Origin: Aquipseudomonas alcaligenes NBRC 14159
GTDB taxonomy: Bacteria; Pseudomonadota; Gammaproteobacteria; Pseudomonadales; Pseudomonadaceae
DNA: 64,000 bases
NCBI RefSeq assembly: GCF_000467105.1
Contig: NZ_BATI01000033.1
Coordinates: 1 to 64,000 of the forward strand
Reading direction: 5' to 3'
This document shows positions 55,045 to 64,000 of this stretch, piece after piece (position 1 is the first letter of the stretch; every line of letters begins with the position of its first letter). Position numbers and translations under genes: made by a program. Under the pieces are notes generated by a model, which ran no database searches, had not been told where the DNA came from, and saw only the letters and a program-made list of their open reading frames with translations.

Positions 55045-57075
55045 TCAGACGCGGAAGGCGCTGATCAGCTCCTTGAGCCGCGCGACCTGATCGGACAGCT
55101 GGCGGCTGGCCTGTTCGGTCTGCACTGCGCCTTCGGCGGTGCGCTCGCCGGCCTGGTTGATCTCGACGATATTCATGTCGATATCGTGGGCCACGGCGGT
55201 CTGCTGCTCGGCAGCGGCGGCGATCTGCTGGTTCTGGTCGACGATCATGCCGACCGCGCCGAGGATGTTCTCCAGCGCCTGCTGCACCTGGGCCGACTGG
55301 TTGACGGTGCTCTCCACCATCTGGTGGCTGCCGTTCATGGCGGTCACAGTGGCGCCCACACCATTCTGCAGGCGACCGATCATCTGCTCGATCTCCTCGG
55401 TGGACTGGTGGGTACGCTTGGCCAGGTTGCGCACCTCATCGGCCACCACGGCGAAGCCACGGCCCTGCTCGCCGGCACGCGCGGCCTCGATGGCAGCGTT
55501 GAGCGCCAGCAGGTTGGTCTGCCCGGCGATGCCCTTGATCACGTCCAGCACCTGGCTGATGGAGGCGCTGTCGGCAGCGAGCTGATTGATCACGCCGACC
55601 GACTGGTCGATCTCGCTGGCCAGACGCTGGATGCTGCCGACCTGCGACTCGACCATGGCGCGCCCGCTGACCGTCTCGTCGTTGACGCTCTGCGCACTGC
55701 TCACCGCCGCGGCAGCGCTGCGCGCGACTTCCTGGGCAGTGGCGGACATCTCGTTCATCGCCGTGGCGACCTGCTCGATCTGACCGCGCTGAGCGGTCAC
55801 GGCCTGGCTGCTCTCGCCGGAGACCAGCTCGACGCGATCGGCCTGGCGCTCTACCTCGACCACGGTCTGGCCGACCAGGTCGATCAGGTCGCGAATCTTC
55901 GCCACGGTGCCGTTGAAGACTTCGCCCAGCTCGCCCAGCTCGTCCTGGCTACGCACATTGACGCGCACCGTCATGTCGCCGGCGGCCACCTGATTGAGGG
56001 TGCTGCCGAAGCCCTTGAGGGTGGCGCGGGTGGAGACGTAGAAAGCGCCGTAGAGATAGCCGATGGCCAGGAACACCGACACCAGCGCCACCACCAGCAG
56101 TACCATCTGCGTACGCTTGCCTTCCAGACGCTGGCTCAGCTCGTGATCGAGGAAGCCGAGCATCTGGTCGTTGAAGGTGTAGGTCTTGTCGATGGCGGCG
56201 CTGAGCTGGTCGAAGAAGCCCTGCCAAGGCGCGTCCAGGGTGTCGGCCATGAGCAGCTGCTCTTCCAGCACACCGCTGATTTCCATCAGCGAGGCACGGC
56301 TGGCCTCGGCTGCCGTGCTCAGCTCATTGCGTGCACGCGCGTTGCCATCCAGCGCACTCTGCAGCTTGAAACCGTACTCGGCGTGCAGTTGCTCCAGCTG
56401 GGCCAGCATCTCGTCGAGCTTGGTGCTGTCGGAAGAGCCGAGAATGCCCTGGCCGAGCGAGTAGGAACCCAGCGCACGCCCCTTGCTCAGCGCCTCGGTC
56501 ACCGGCGGCGTGGCAGTGGTCAGCAGCTCGGCCATCTGCCGCACGGTCAGGTCGCTGTCCTGACTGAGGCCGGACTGGCTGGCAACGAACTTGATGAAGA
56601 CCTCGGCATTGTCCAGCGCCTTGACCACCAGACCGGCCTTGCTGCGCAGCGACGACTCGGCGGCAACCGCGTCCAGGGCCGTCTTGATGGCATCACGCTG
56701 GGCGTTGAACTCCTCGATCTTCTGCGCGTCATCGCTGGGCGAGGTCAAGGCGTCGAGGGTCTCGGAGATGCTTTTCTCCAGAGGTGCAATCAGTGCCGCA
56801 AGCTTGTCCGCCTCGCCGGACTGGCCGAGCACCGCATTGATCTCGTAGAGATCGTTCAGGCGCTCCAGCTCCTGCCGCATCTTCTGGCTCTGCTTGAGCA
56901 ATTCCAGGCTCTGCAGCTCGGTTCGGGTATCGACGAAGGCGTCGTAGGATTCGCGCACCAAGTAGTAGTTGGTGACCAGCATGGGCAGGAAGAACAGCAC
57001 GCTGATCAGGCTGAACTTCATGCCGAAGCTCAGGCGGTTCATCAGCGCGATGGCAGGGTACAACACGCTATTCAC
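55045..57075 (-). CDS. Methyl-accepting chemotaxis protein
   Basis: 676 residues from GTG 57075 (AGGAGA 6 nt upstream). Membrane helix [20 protein letters not shown], a large helical periplasmic domain (about residues 45-335, NIT-like by length and helicity), second helix [25 protein letters not shown], then the signalling hairpin with [38 protein letters not shown]. The ligand is unknown. It lies in the place of the receptor that precedes ampE in other pseudomonads. Confidence 0.93.
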   Translation of the reverse strand: MNSVLYPAIALMNRLSFGMKFSLISVLFFLPMLVTNYYLVRESYDAFVDTRTELQSLELLKQSQKMRQELERLNDLYEINAVLGQSGEADKLAALIAPLEKSISETLDALTSPSDDAQKIEEFNAQRDAIKTALDAVAAESSLRSKAGLVVKALDNAEVFIKFVASQSGLSQDSDLTVRQMAELLTTATPPVTEALSKGRALGSYSLGQGILGSSDSTKLDEMLAQLEQLHAEYGFKLQSALDGNARARNELSTAAEASRASLMEISGVLEEQLLMADTLDAPWQGFFDQLSAAIDKTYTFNDQMLGFLDHELSQRLEGKRTQMVLLVVALVSVFLAIGYLYGAFYVSTRATLKGFGSTLNQVAAGDMTVRVNVRSQDELGELGEVFNGTVAKIRDLIDLVGQTVVEVERQADRVELVSGESSQAVTAQRGQIEQVATAMNEMSATAQEVARSAAAAVSSAQSVNDETVSGRAMVESQVGSIQRLASEIDQSVGVINQLAADSASISQVLDVIKGIAGQTNLLALNAAIEAARAGEQGRGFAVVADEVRNLAKRTHQSTEEIEQMIGRLQNGVGATVTAMNGSHQMVESTVNQSAQVQQALENILGAVGMIVDQNQQIAAAAEQQTAVAHDIDMNIVEINQAGERTAEGAVQTEQASRQLSDQVARLKELISAFRV

Positions 57076-57250
57076 TAGACGTCTCCTGTTGCCATTATTG
57101 TTGTATGCCAGCCGGGAGAAGGCTGGTCGCTTGAACGGCAAGGTGTCGAGGCTTTCTGAATTCTAGCGGGGCTGGCCATTTGCCAGGCGCAGCTCCCCCA
57201 CCACTTGTATACCGGATATCGGCGCCGGTCTGTGTAACTTAAGGTTAAGA

Positions 57251-58144
57251 ATGCGCATGTCTCTTCGCTTCGGCATTGATCTGGGTGGTACCAAGACGGA
57301 AATCATCGCCCTGCAGGGTTCCGACGAGCGGCTACGCCGTCGCCTCCCCACTCCGCAGGGCGACTACCCGGCCACCCTGCAGACCATCGTCAGTCTAGTG
57401 CGCGAAGCCGAAGCGCAACTGGGTAGCTGCGGCAGCGTCGGGGTCGGTATTCCCGGCACCCGCTCGCCGGACCACGGGCTAATCAAGAATGCCAACTCCA
57501 CCTGCCTGATCGGCGAGGACCTGCAAGGCGACCTGGAGCGCCTGCTGGAGAGGCCGGTGCGCCTGGCCAACGACGCCGACTGTTTCACCCTGTCCGAGGC
57601 CAGTGATGGCGCTGGCGCCGGTGCCGACAACGTCTTCGGGGTGATTCTGGGTACTGGCGTCGGCGGCGGCATCGCCATCCACGGCCGACTGCTGAGCGGC
57701 CCCAACGCCATCGCCGGCGAGTGGGGGCACAATGCGCTGCCCTGGCGCAGTACCGCCGACGGCCCGACCAGGCGCTGCTACTGCGGCCTGGACGACTGCA
57801 TCGAGACCTTTCTCAGCGGCCCCGGCTGGGCCGCCCGCAGCGACCTGGGGCTGAACGCCCGCGAGCTGGTGGCCGCCGCCGAGCGCGGCGAGCCCGCGGC
57901 CACTGAGGCGCTGGCGCGCTACTGCGAGCAGCTAGCGCGGGCGCTGGCCTCGGTGATCAACATCCTCGACCCGCAGGTGATAGTGCTGGGCGGCGGCCTG
58001 TCCAACATCCCGGCGCTGTACCACGAGGTACCGCCGCTGCTGGTGCGCCATGTGTTCTCGGATCAGGTCAACACCCGCCTGGTCCAGGCCCGCCACGGCG
58101 ACTCCAGCGGCGTACGCGGCGCCGCCTGGCTATGGCCCGAGTAA
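57251..58144 (+). CDS. ROK-family sugar kinase
   Basis: 297 residues. ATP-binding FGIDLGGTKTEIIAL, LANDADCFTLSEA with the catalytic Asp, GVILGTGVGGGI, EWGHN and the zinc motif RCYCGLDDCIETFLSGP. Resembles fructokinase/N-acetylglucosamine kinase members; the sugar cannot be fixed from sequence. Its stop directly abuts the ampE stop on the other strand. Confidence 0.9.
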   Translation: MRMSLRFGIDLGGTKTEIIALQGSDERLRRRLPTPQGDYPATLQTIVSLVREAEAQLGSCGSVGVGIPGTRSPDHGLIKNANSTCLIGEDLQGDLERLLERPVRLANDADCFTLSEASDGAGAGADNVFGVILGTGVGGGIAIHGRLLSGPNAIAGEWGHNALPWRSTADGPTRRCYCGLDDCIETFLSGPGWAARSDLGLNARELVAAAERGEPAATEALARYCEQLARALASVINILDPQVIVLGGGLSNIPALYHEVPPLLVRHVFSDQVNTRLVQARHGDSSGVRGAAWLWPE

Positions 58145-58966
58145 CTAGAGCAGCAGGATCCACACGGCGAAGGCGGCGTACCAGAGTACGGCGGCACGGA
58201 TCAGCAGCTGCCACAGCTCGTCGAGGCTGGCGACACCGGGCTCGCCGGGCTGAGCCTCACTCAGCTCGGCAGCGGCGACACCGGCACGGGCCACCAGTTG
58301 CGCAGCAGGGATGTCCCAGGCCAGCAGGTCATGCAGCACGGCATGGCTGACGGCAGAGAAATTGCCGACCAGGGCAAAACTGGCCGCCAGCACCCGCACC
58401 GGCAGCCAGTCCATGGCATGTCGCAGCTGCGCCGCACGCTCGGCCACTGCCGTATCGGCCGCCCGCTCGGCGGTCAGCGCCAGCAGGCGATAGGCCAGTG
58501 CCGGCAGCGGCCCGAGCAGCGCGTACCAGAAGATCACCGCGAAAAAGCCCTGGTAGGCCTGCCACAACTCGTAGGCGCGCACGCGTTCGAGCAACTCGGC
58601 CTCGGCATCGGCCACCAGCCCCAGGTCACGCTCGGCCACATGCAGGGCGGCCTGATCATCACCCCGGCGCCAGGCGTCGCGGAACGGCCCCAGGTCCGCC
58701 AGCAGGTCACCGCGCCCCAGGCTGTAGACCAGCACCAGCAGATGCACCGGCAACAACAGCCAGCCATACGCCAGCGGCTCGAGCGCGAGCACCAGCAACC
58801 CGAGCAGGGCCACGGGCAGCAACACCGCCAGCGCCAGGGTGAACCAGGGCGAGCGCCCCGAACTGGCCGTCAGCCACTGCAGCCAGGGGCCGTCCTGCTG
58901 GATGCGCAGGCGCCCGGCGGAGAACTTCTCCACCCACAGCACCAGCAACAACACCAGAAAGTTCAT
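58145..58966 (-). CDS. ampE: AmpE inner-membrane regulatory protein
   Basis: 273 residues, about four membrane helices, N-terminus MNFLVLLLVLWVEKFSAGRL and conserved AYELWQAYQGFFAVIFWYALLGP. The start overlaps the ampD stop by 4 nt. AmpE is a putative sensory membrane protein of the ampDE operon related to beta-lactamase regulation; its biochemical function is not settled. Confidence 0.95.
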   Translation of the reverse strand: MNFLVLLLVLWVEKFSAGRLRIQQDGPWLQWLTASSGRSPWFTLALAVLLPVALLGLLVLALEPLAYGWLLLPVHLLVLVYSLGRGDLLADLGPFRDAWRRGDDQAALHVAERDLGLVADAEAELLERVRAYELWQAYQGFFAVIFWYALLGPLPALAYRLLALTAERAADTAVAERAAQLRHAMDWLPVRVLAASFALVGNFSAVSHAVLHDLLAWDIPAAQLVARAGVAAAELSEAQPGEPGVASLDELWQLLIRAAVLWYAAFAVWILLL

Positions 58967-59526
58967 CTTCCACTCTCCTCATGCTGCAGGGCATCGCGCA
59001 GGCGCGCCCAGTCGAAACAGGGGCCGGGATCGGTCTTGCGCCCCGGCGCAATATCGCTGTGACCACAGATGCGTTCGACACTAATCTCAGGATAGGCGCA
59101 CAGCAACGCACGGGTCAGCTCGGTCAAGGCCCGGTATTGAGCATCCTCGAATGGCAGCTCGTCGGTGCCTTCCAGTTCGATACCGATGGAGAAATCATTG
59201 CAGTTCTCCCGCTCGCCGAAGCGCGATACCCCGGCGTGCCAGGCTCGCTGGTTGCACGACACGAACTGGATCACGCCGCCATCGCGCTCGATAAGGAAAT
59301 GCGCGGACACGGTCAGCTGGGCGATACCGGCGAAGTAGGGATGCTCGTCCACCGGCAACTGGTTCTGGAAGAACTGCTGCACCTTGCCGGTCCCGAACTG
59401 CCCCGGCGGCAGACTGATGTTGTGCAGCACCAGCAGGGACACCTCCCCCTGCGGGCGCTCGTTGAAATTCGGCGAGGGGCAGTGACGAACGCCGTCACAC
59501 CAGCCGCTGGCAGGGTCCAGCCGCAT
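58963..59526 (-). CDS. ampD: 1,6-anhydro-N-acetylmuramoyl-L-alanine amidase
   Basis: 187 residues. Zinc ligands H35 (LLVLHNISLP), H156 (ICGHSDIAPGRKTDPG) and D166, and the conserved NDFSIGIELEGTD. It is cytosolic (no signal peptide), so it is the AmpD recycling amidase and not a periplasmic homologue. Loss of it derepresses AmpC beta-lactamase in pseudomonads (established knowledge). First gene of the ampD-ampE operon. Confidence 0.96.
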   Translation of the reverse strand: MRLDPASGWCDGVRHCPSPNFNERPQGEVSLLVLHNISLPPGQFGTGKVQQFFQNQLPVDEHPYFAGIAQLTVSAHFLIERDGGVIQFVSCNQRAWHAGVSRFGERENCNDFSIGIELEGTDELPFEDAQYRALTELTRALLCAYPEISVERICGHSDIAPGRKTDPGPCFDWARLRDALQHEESGR

Positions 59527-59575
59527 AAGGGCTCCTTAATGACTGGCCGCCACTCTAGCAGAAGTGCGCTAACGA

Positions 59576-59602
59576 AAACGCCCGGCACAGGGCCGGGCGT
59601 TT
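59576..59602 (-). terminator. Terminator downstream of the DUF1631 gene
   Basis: AAACGCCCGGC-ACAGG-GCCGGGCGTTT, 11-bp stem, followed by TTCG on the complement. It lies between the DUF1631 stop (59618) and ampD. Confidence 0.85.
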
Positions 59603-59617
59603 GCAGCCAACAGCGCC

Positions 59618-61969
59618 TCAGGCGCCCTTGAGCTTGCGCAGGTTGCCGATCACCGACTCCAGAGCACGATCGAACAGCAGGGCATCATCGAGCAGGCGAA
59701 TGGCACCACGGCGGAACTCCACGGCCAGGCCCATGCGGGTCTTCTCCATCACCTTCATGCCGGTGCGGTTGACGAAGATGTACTTGCCGGTCGGCTTGAT
59801 AATGGCCGCCAGCTTGCCGCGCAGCTTGTGCTCCTCGTCTTCCTGGATTTCCACCCAGCTGCCGACACGCAGCTCGTCCACTTTCTGCAGCGCCTCATCA
59901 TCGTCTGGCAGGCTGGCTTCCGGCTCCTGCTGGCGATTCTCGCCGGGCGCCAACAAGACGATCTCCTCGACCACCTCGACCATGGCAGGTGCTTCGACAA
60001 TCTCTTCCAGCTCCTGCGGCGGCAGCTCCAGCAAGGGCCCCGCGCCCAACTCGACGACGCTGTCGGACTGCACCTCGGCGGCGCCGCTGTCGACCTCGCT
60101 CGGCGGCACGGGCTGAGGCTCGGCGACCTCGCGCTTGAAGCGCTGGAAGGCCTGCACATGCACGCTCTCCAGCTTGCTGAAGAACTCGCTGGTGACGAAG
60201 GGGTCGATGGCCGCACTCGCGAGGCCGTCGCGCAACGACTTGAGCAGGCTCGGCACCAGCTCCAGCAGGCGCAGGCGGTCTTCCGGCGACTCGTGGGGCT
60301 CGACGCTCCAGATCAGGTCGTCCATCACCGCCAGGGCGGATACCCACTCGGCAGATTCGGCACCATGCTTCAGGCAGGTCAGCTGCAGCACCTTGCTCCA
60401 GCCTTCCTGCAGCAGGCGCACCACCACCTCGGGCAGGACCTTGCCGAGCAGACGCGAGTTCAGCGCCTGTTCGACCTGCTGGCGCGCCAGCTCGGCCTTA
60501 GCGCGGCCCTCCTCGGCGTCACGGGTGCGCTGCTCAAGCAGCTCGCTGCGGCGCTTCTCGTCGCCGGTGAAGGCAATGAACTCGGCGAGCACGTCGGAGA
60601 AGATCGCGGGGTCGTCGGTGAAATCGTTGAGCAGACGCTGCACAACCTGCTCGATGCGCTGGTACAAGGCATCGCGCTGCTCGTCACCCTGGGCATTCCA
60701 ACCCAGTGCGGCAGTCGCAATCTCGTTGAGCAGGCGGCGGGCCGGGTGACTGCCGCGGCTGAAGAAGGTCTTGTCCAGCACTGCGACCTTGAGCATCGGG
60801 ATCTGCAGACGGCCAATCAGGGCCTTGAGCGAATCCGGCAGGGTACGATCGTCGAGGATGAACTCGAACAACATGGCCACCAGATTGATCACATCCTCAT
60901 CGACTTCGCCCACCACCCGGGCCTTGCCGCTCTTGGCACTGACGCGAGTCAGCAGGCCTTCGAGCTGGTTGCGCAGGTCATAGTCGTCGCTGGCCTGCTG
61001 GCCGCCCACCGGGAAATGCTGCTGCAGGTGCGACAGCAGGCGCATAAGGTCGTTACTGGAAATCGGCACGGCATCGGCAGGAATCTCGCGCCGCGGCAAC
61101 ACGGCACTGCCACGCACCTGCGACAGCAGTTCCTGCAGGGCACCAAAGACTTCCTGAACGCCCTCGTCGGCGTAACCAGCTGAGGCGGCGCCCCTCGACT
61201 CGGCGCCTTCCTCACGTGCAGTACGCGCAGCGCCAGCCGGCGACCGGCCCGGCTGGCGACGGACCGGCGGTGCGGACTTCAGCTCCGGCAGCACGCCGGC
61301 CTCGACCAACTGTTGGTTGGCATCGGCATAAAGCTGATCGAGATCGCCCAGCACGTGTTTTTCGAAAAGCTTGAGGATGATCAGTTTGACGCGGATCTCC
61401 ACCCCGAGCCCCTCGCAGGCGGCGAGGAACTGCTCGCAGAGCAGCCGTGGCCCCAGCGGGTTGGTTTTATCGTCGAGCTTCTTGCTGATCACCGCATTGA
61501 GGCGGGTCGTGAGGTGGCCGAGGGCAGTGCCATCACGACTTAGTACGCGGGAAACCATGGCATCGAGAGCCACCGATTCTTCCAGTACATCATCCTGAAC
61601 CAAGGAAAGGTTCTCGAAGGACACATTTCCGAGCTGCGGTGCCGGAACACCTATTTCGTACTGATTCAGCGTGGCAAAGCTCTCGAAGACTCGCTGCAGG
61701 AAGCCTCGCTCGATGGTTTTGCGCTTCAGGCGCAGATCACGCATCGCCTCGAAAAAGGCATTCTGCTCGGCATTGCTGGCAGCACGATCAGCCATTTCGA
61801 AGAGTGTGTCGTCGGCGTTATCAAACAGCCCCTGAAGACTCAGCTTCAGCTGCTGCGCAGCCTTGTCACGTACCTGAATGAGGGCCACGGGAAGCCTTCC
61901 TGCTGGTGAAGTAGGCGATTGCTCGGGCGCCACCTTGCTCAGGTGCACCACTTTCGCGTCGGTCTTCAT
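59618..61969 (-). CDS. DUF1631 protein with C-terminal PilZ-like region
   Basis: 783 residues, predominantly helical, with DUF1631 features across residues 30-600 (RDKAAQQLKLSLQGLFDNADDTLFEMADRA at the start; AVLDKTFFSRGSHPARRLLNEIA in the middle). The last 70 residues (VGSWVEIQEDEEHKLRGKLAAI... then FVNRTGMKVMEKTRMGLA) look like the small beta-barrel of PilZ-type domains. Gene order with ampD, nadC and pilA is conserved in Pseudomonas. GGGAGACTCGCA precedes the ATG. A c-di-GMP link is inference only; function unknown. Confidence 0.85.
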   Translation of the reverse strand: MKTDAKVVHLSKVAPEQSPTSPAGRLPVALIQVRDKAAQQLKLSLQGLFDNADDTLFEMADRAASNAEQNAFFEAMRDLRLKRKTIERGFLQRVFESFATLNQYEIGVPAPQLGNVSFENLSLVQDDVLEESVALDAMVSRVLSRDGTALGHLTTRLNAVISKKLDDKTNPLGPRLLCEQFLAACEGLGVEIRVKLIILKLFEKHVLGDLDQLYADANQQLVEAGVLPELKSAPPVRRQPGRSPAGAARTAREEGAESRGAASAGYADEGVQEVFGALQELLSQVRGSAVLPRREIPADAVPISSNDLMRLLSHLQQHFPVGGQQASDDYDLRNQLEGLLTRVSAKSGKARVVGEVDEDVINLVAMLFEFILDDRTLPDSLKALIGRLQIPMLKVAVLDKTFFSRGSHPARRLLNEIATAALGWNAQGDEQRDALYQRIEQVVQRLLNDFTDDPAIFSDVLAEFIAFTGDEKRRSELLEQRTRDAEEGRAKAELARQQVEQALNSRLLGKVLPEVVVRLLQEGWSKVLQLTCLKHGAESAEWVSALAVMDDLIWSVEPHESPEDRLRLLELVPSLLKSLRDGLASAAIDPFVTSEFFSKLESVHVQAFQRFKREVAEPQPVPPSEVDSGAAEVQSDSVVELGAGPLLELPPQELEEIVEAPAMVEVVEEIVLLAPGENRQQEPEASLPDDDEALQKVDELRVGSWVEIQEDEEHKLRGKLAAIIKPTGKYIFVNRTGMKVMEKTRMGLAVEFRRGAIRLLDDALLFDRALESVIGNLRKLKGA

Positions 61970-62274
61970 TGCGAGTCTCCCGCAGGCTGCCAGATCAGAA
62001 CAGGCCTGCTAAACGATCAGCTGGGCATCACCCAAAAACGTCAAATAGATGGCGCCAAAAATCGCAGCCACCCTCAGTATAGGGGGATGCGAAGCATGAC
62101 CAAATACCCCCTATCGCAGACATGACTCAGATCACAGAGCGGGGAGATCAAGGTTACGAACGGTCACTCGCAGCGGCCGAGCTGCTCATTCTAGGGTCTA
62201 GTCGATTCGCCCGACGACGCTGCACCAGCCGTCGGCTATCCCTATAATCGCGCCACTAGCATGCGGAGGCCACG
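61970..62274. other. Intergenic region with an ATAGGGGG/CCCCCTAT inverted repeat
   Basis: Divergent region between the DUF1631 gene and nadC. ATAGGGGG (62079-62086) and CCCCCTAT (62107-62114) form a perfect 8-bp inverted repeat around 20 nt. It may be a regulator-binding site; I cannot name the regulator. Confidence 0.45.
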
Positions 62275-63123
62275 ATGCCCAACCTGACCCTCGCCGAACT
62301 CGGCGCCGAAATCGAAGCCAACGCACGTCGCGCCCTGAGCGAAGACATTGGCAGCGGCGATATCACCGCCCAACTGATACCTGAAGAACGCCTGGCCCAG
62401 GCCCGCGTGATCACCCGTGACGCCGCCGTTATCTGTGGCAGCGCCTGGGTCGATGCGGTATTCCGCCAGCTCGATCCGCGCGTGGCCGTGCATTGGCAGG
62501 TCGCCGATGGCGAAAGGGTCGCCCCCAACCAGACCCTCTTCAACCTCGAAGGCCCGGCTCGCGCCCTGCTCAGCGGCGAACGCAGCGCCCTGAACTTCCT
62601 GCAGACCCTTTCGGCCGTCGCCACCCGCTGCCGCCATTTTGCCGACCTGGTCGAAGGCACCGGGGTGAAGCTGCTCGATACCCGCAAGACCCTGCCCGGC
62701 CTGCGACTGGCGCAGAAATATGCCGTCACCCAAGGCGGCTGCCACAACCATCGCATAGGCCTGTATGACGCATTCCTGATCAAGGAAAACCATATCGCCG
62801 CCTGCGGCGGTATCGCCCAGGCCATCAGCGTCGCCCACGGCATCGCCCCCGGCAAGCCGGTGGAGGTTGAAGTGGAAAGTCTGGATGAACTGCAGCAGGC
62901 GCTGGAAGCCGGGGCCGATATCGTCATGCTCGACGAACTCAGCCTGGAAGACATGCGCACCGCGGTAAGACTCACCGCCGGCCGCGCCAAGCTAGAAGCA
63001 TCAGGCGGCATCAACGAAACGACCCTGCGCACGATTGCGGAGACCGGCGTTGACTACATCTCCATCGGCAGCCTGACCAAGGACATCAAGGCAGTCGACT
63101 TATCAATGAGACTGCGCTTGTAA
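62275..63123 (+). CDS. nadC: Nicotinate-nucleotide pyrophosphorylase (quinolinate phosphoribosyltransferase)
   Basis: 282 residues; GGAGG precedes ATG 62275. Family blocks are [76 protein letters not shown] and [31 protein letters not shown]. It converts quinolinate and PRPP to nicotinate mononucleotide in NAD synthesis. Confidence 0.97.
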   Translation: MPNLTLAELGAEIEANARRALSEDIGSGDITAQLIPEERLAQARVITRDAAVICGSAWVDAVFRQLDPRVAVHWQVADGERVAPNQTLFNLEGPARALLSGERSALNFLQTLSAVATRCRHFADLVEGTGVKLLDTRKTLPGLRLAQKYAVTQGGCHNHRIGLYDAFLIKENHIAACGGIAQAISVAHGIAPGKPVEVEVESLDELQQALEAGADIVMLDELSLEDMRTAVRLTAGRAKLEASGGINETTLRTIAETGVDYISIGSLTKDIKAVDLSMRLRL

Positions 63124-63495
63124 ACACACAAAAAACACAAAGCCTCGCGCATCGCGGGACAATTTTTTGAAATGATGCAAAAAAAGATCGACCCAGGCCT
63201 TCAAATTAAAAAAGCACTGGGCTATCTATGAATACCCCATCAAAAATGTGGAAGGGGAGAAGGGAAGGAAAAGCAGCCACCACCCAAAAATCATGACCAA
63301 TAGCAAACTAAATACAGGCAATCTTCAGGGGCATCCTTAACAGAAACCACCATTACTCCCAACCAAACTCGAATCCTATAGATCCAAGTTAGAATCTAAA
63401 ATCCGAACGAAGTAAAGAATAAGCCCCAGCAAAACACAAACCCCAAGAAACCAAACAAACAAGACCCCGAACAAGCCGGGGTCTTGGCCAAAATG
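63124..63495. other. AT-rich gap between nadC and pilA
   Basis: About 370 bp, distinctly AT-rich compared with nadC. A short hairpin (CCTCGCGC-ATC-GCGGG) lies just after nadC at 63143-63160 and the pilA terminator at 63461-63485. No frame with a ribosome-binding site and no tRNA is seen; some pseudomonads carry a tRNA-Thr gene here. Confidence 0.55.
63461..63485 (-). terminator. Terminator downstream of pilA
   Basis: AAGACCCCG (63461-63469), 7-nt loop, CGGGGTCTT (63477-63485). Read on the complement it is followed by GTTTGTTTGG. Confidence 0.85.
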
Positions 63496-63849
63496 TTAGC
63501 GACTGCAGGTAGTGGTAGTCCAATCGCAAGTAATAGTAGTTGGGGCGGCATCACGAGCAGTGAAGGTCGCATTACCAGTCAGAGCGGCAATAGTAGTAGG
63601 GTTCTGGTTGGTTGCAGCGGAGCAGGCAGTGTTCGCGCTCGCGGTGTAGTCGGAGAGAGTTGTACCACCAATAACTGCGGCAGCGCGAGCCTTAGTGTGA
63701 GCAGAAGCCTCACCCAAGCACGCATTAGTACGACCGCGGTTGACGTAATCCTGATAAGCAGGCAGGGCGATGGCGGCCAGGATGCCAATGATAGCAACAA
63801 CAATCATCAGCTCGATCAGGGTGAAGCCTTTTTGCATTTGAGATTTCAT
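63496..63849 (-). CDS. pilA: Type IV pilin major subunit (short form)
   Basis: 117 residues from ATG 63849 (GGGAGA upstream), shorter than the usual 140-160. Leader MKSQMQKG is cut before [27 protein letters not shown], with the conserved F1 and E5. The mature part has cysteines in NACLGEA and TACSAAT and a C-terminal loop CDWTTTTC closed by two cysteines, only six residues between them. Codon use and GC are lower than in neighbours, typical of diversifying pilins. Its position beside nadC is where pilA lies in pseudomonads. Confidence 0.93.
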   Translation of the reverse strand: MKSQMQKGFTLIELMIVVAIIGILAAIALPAYQDYVNRGRTNACLGEASAHTKARAAAVIGGTTLSDYTASANTACSAATNQNPTTIAALTGNATFTARDAAPTTITCDWTTTTCSR

Positions 63850-63896
63850 AATAGTCTCCCTTGGGATGTGATTAGGCAAATGCCTATTGCTGATCA

Positions 63897-63912
63897 TGCA
63901 TTCAACATGCCA
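63897..63912 (-). promoter_or_regulatory. Sigma-54 promoter of pilA
   Basis: On the complement: TGGCATGTTGAATGCA. The GG and GC dinucleotides are separated by 10 nt, the exact -24/-12 spacing of RpoN promoters, and TGGCA/TGCA match the consensus TGGCAC-N5-TTGCA at most positions. It lies 48-63 nt upstream of the ATG, as in other PilSR-controlled pilin genes. Confidence 0.75.
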
Positions 63913-64000
63913 ACCCTAAAAACCCGCGCAGGTTACGTGCACGCAAAGCCCGCGCCGCACCAAACAACGCAAACAGACACCTTGCGACACTTTTTGTCAC

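Noticed and set aside
55024-57078. 684-codon plus-strand frame opposite the chemoreceptor gene
   Set aside because: Shadow; the minus strand has the conserved MCP signalling domain.

Overview
The window is a piece of a GC-rich Pseudomonas chromosome. The genus rests on gene content and order: ampE-ampD-(DUF1631 gene)-nadC-pilA next to a chemoreceptor gene, a divergent desT / desC-desB locus with DesT palindromes, a hut locus with HutC operators, ureE-ureF-ureG, and DNA polymerase II. The species cannot be named from the sequence alone.

Left end (1 to about 5520): a compact, mostly leftward integrated element of the Pf (Inovirus) type. It has a partial tyrosine integrase, a rolling-circle replication initiator, a small membrane protein, two tandem paralogous unknown proteins, two tandem Xis-like DNA-binding proteins, a divergent Cro/C1-type repressor and palindromic operators. 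No coat protein, pIII-like adsorption protein, Zot-type ATPase or ssDNA-binding protein is recognisable. Beyond the repressor lies an AT-rich 442-codon cargo gene ending in a HEPN-like R-x4-H motif, then a tRNA-like right boundary and a strong terminator. My best reading is a Pf-related satellite or minimal prophage carrying a candidate anti-phage HEPN gene. This is the most novel part of the window.

Core, 6.2-12.9 kb: a diguanylate cyclase gene with an in-frame amber codon, then polB, kup, ogt and a truncated-globin gene, all leftward. 13-22 kb: a leftward phosphate-scavenging block (PhoX-family phosphatase, private TonB/ExbD/ExbB set, dual-domain phytase lipoprotein, TonB-dependent receptor) with a Pho-box-like sequence upstream of the receptor. 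22-25.6 kb: a degenerate GGDEF membrane protein, an AraC regulator and sdaA. 25.6-27.3 kb: an ABC-2 exporter.

27.4-34.6 kb: histidine utilisation. hutI-hutG-hutU-hutH-hutC run leftward and hutD rightward, from a shared intergenic region with two HutC palindromes. HutG is of the arginase (formimidoylglutamase) type, which implies the four-step pathway. 34.7-38.9 kb: a sodium/solute symporter, a YbhN-like membrane protein, a methyltransferase and a small secreted repeat protein. 38.9-41.9 kb: the acyl desaturase system. 42-44.4 kb: urease accessory genes. 44.5-47.9 kb: assorted periplasmic, LOG-family, TPR and MscS genes. 48-52.3 kb: a four-gene signalling operon (solute-binding protein, diguanylate cyclase, receiver-CheC protein, PAS protein).

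52.3-63.9 kb: RhlE-type helicase, TatD nuclease, chemoreceptor, ROK kinase, ampE-ampD, a DUF1631 gene, nadC and a short type IV pilin with a sigma-54 promoter. Intergenic hairpin repeats of several families, including a two-copy MITE-like element, are scattered through the core. No complete rRNA or tRNA gene and no CRISPR array was seen.
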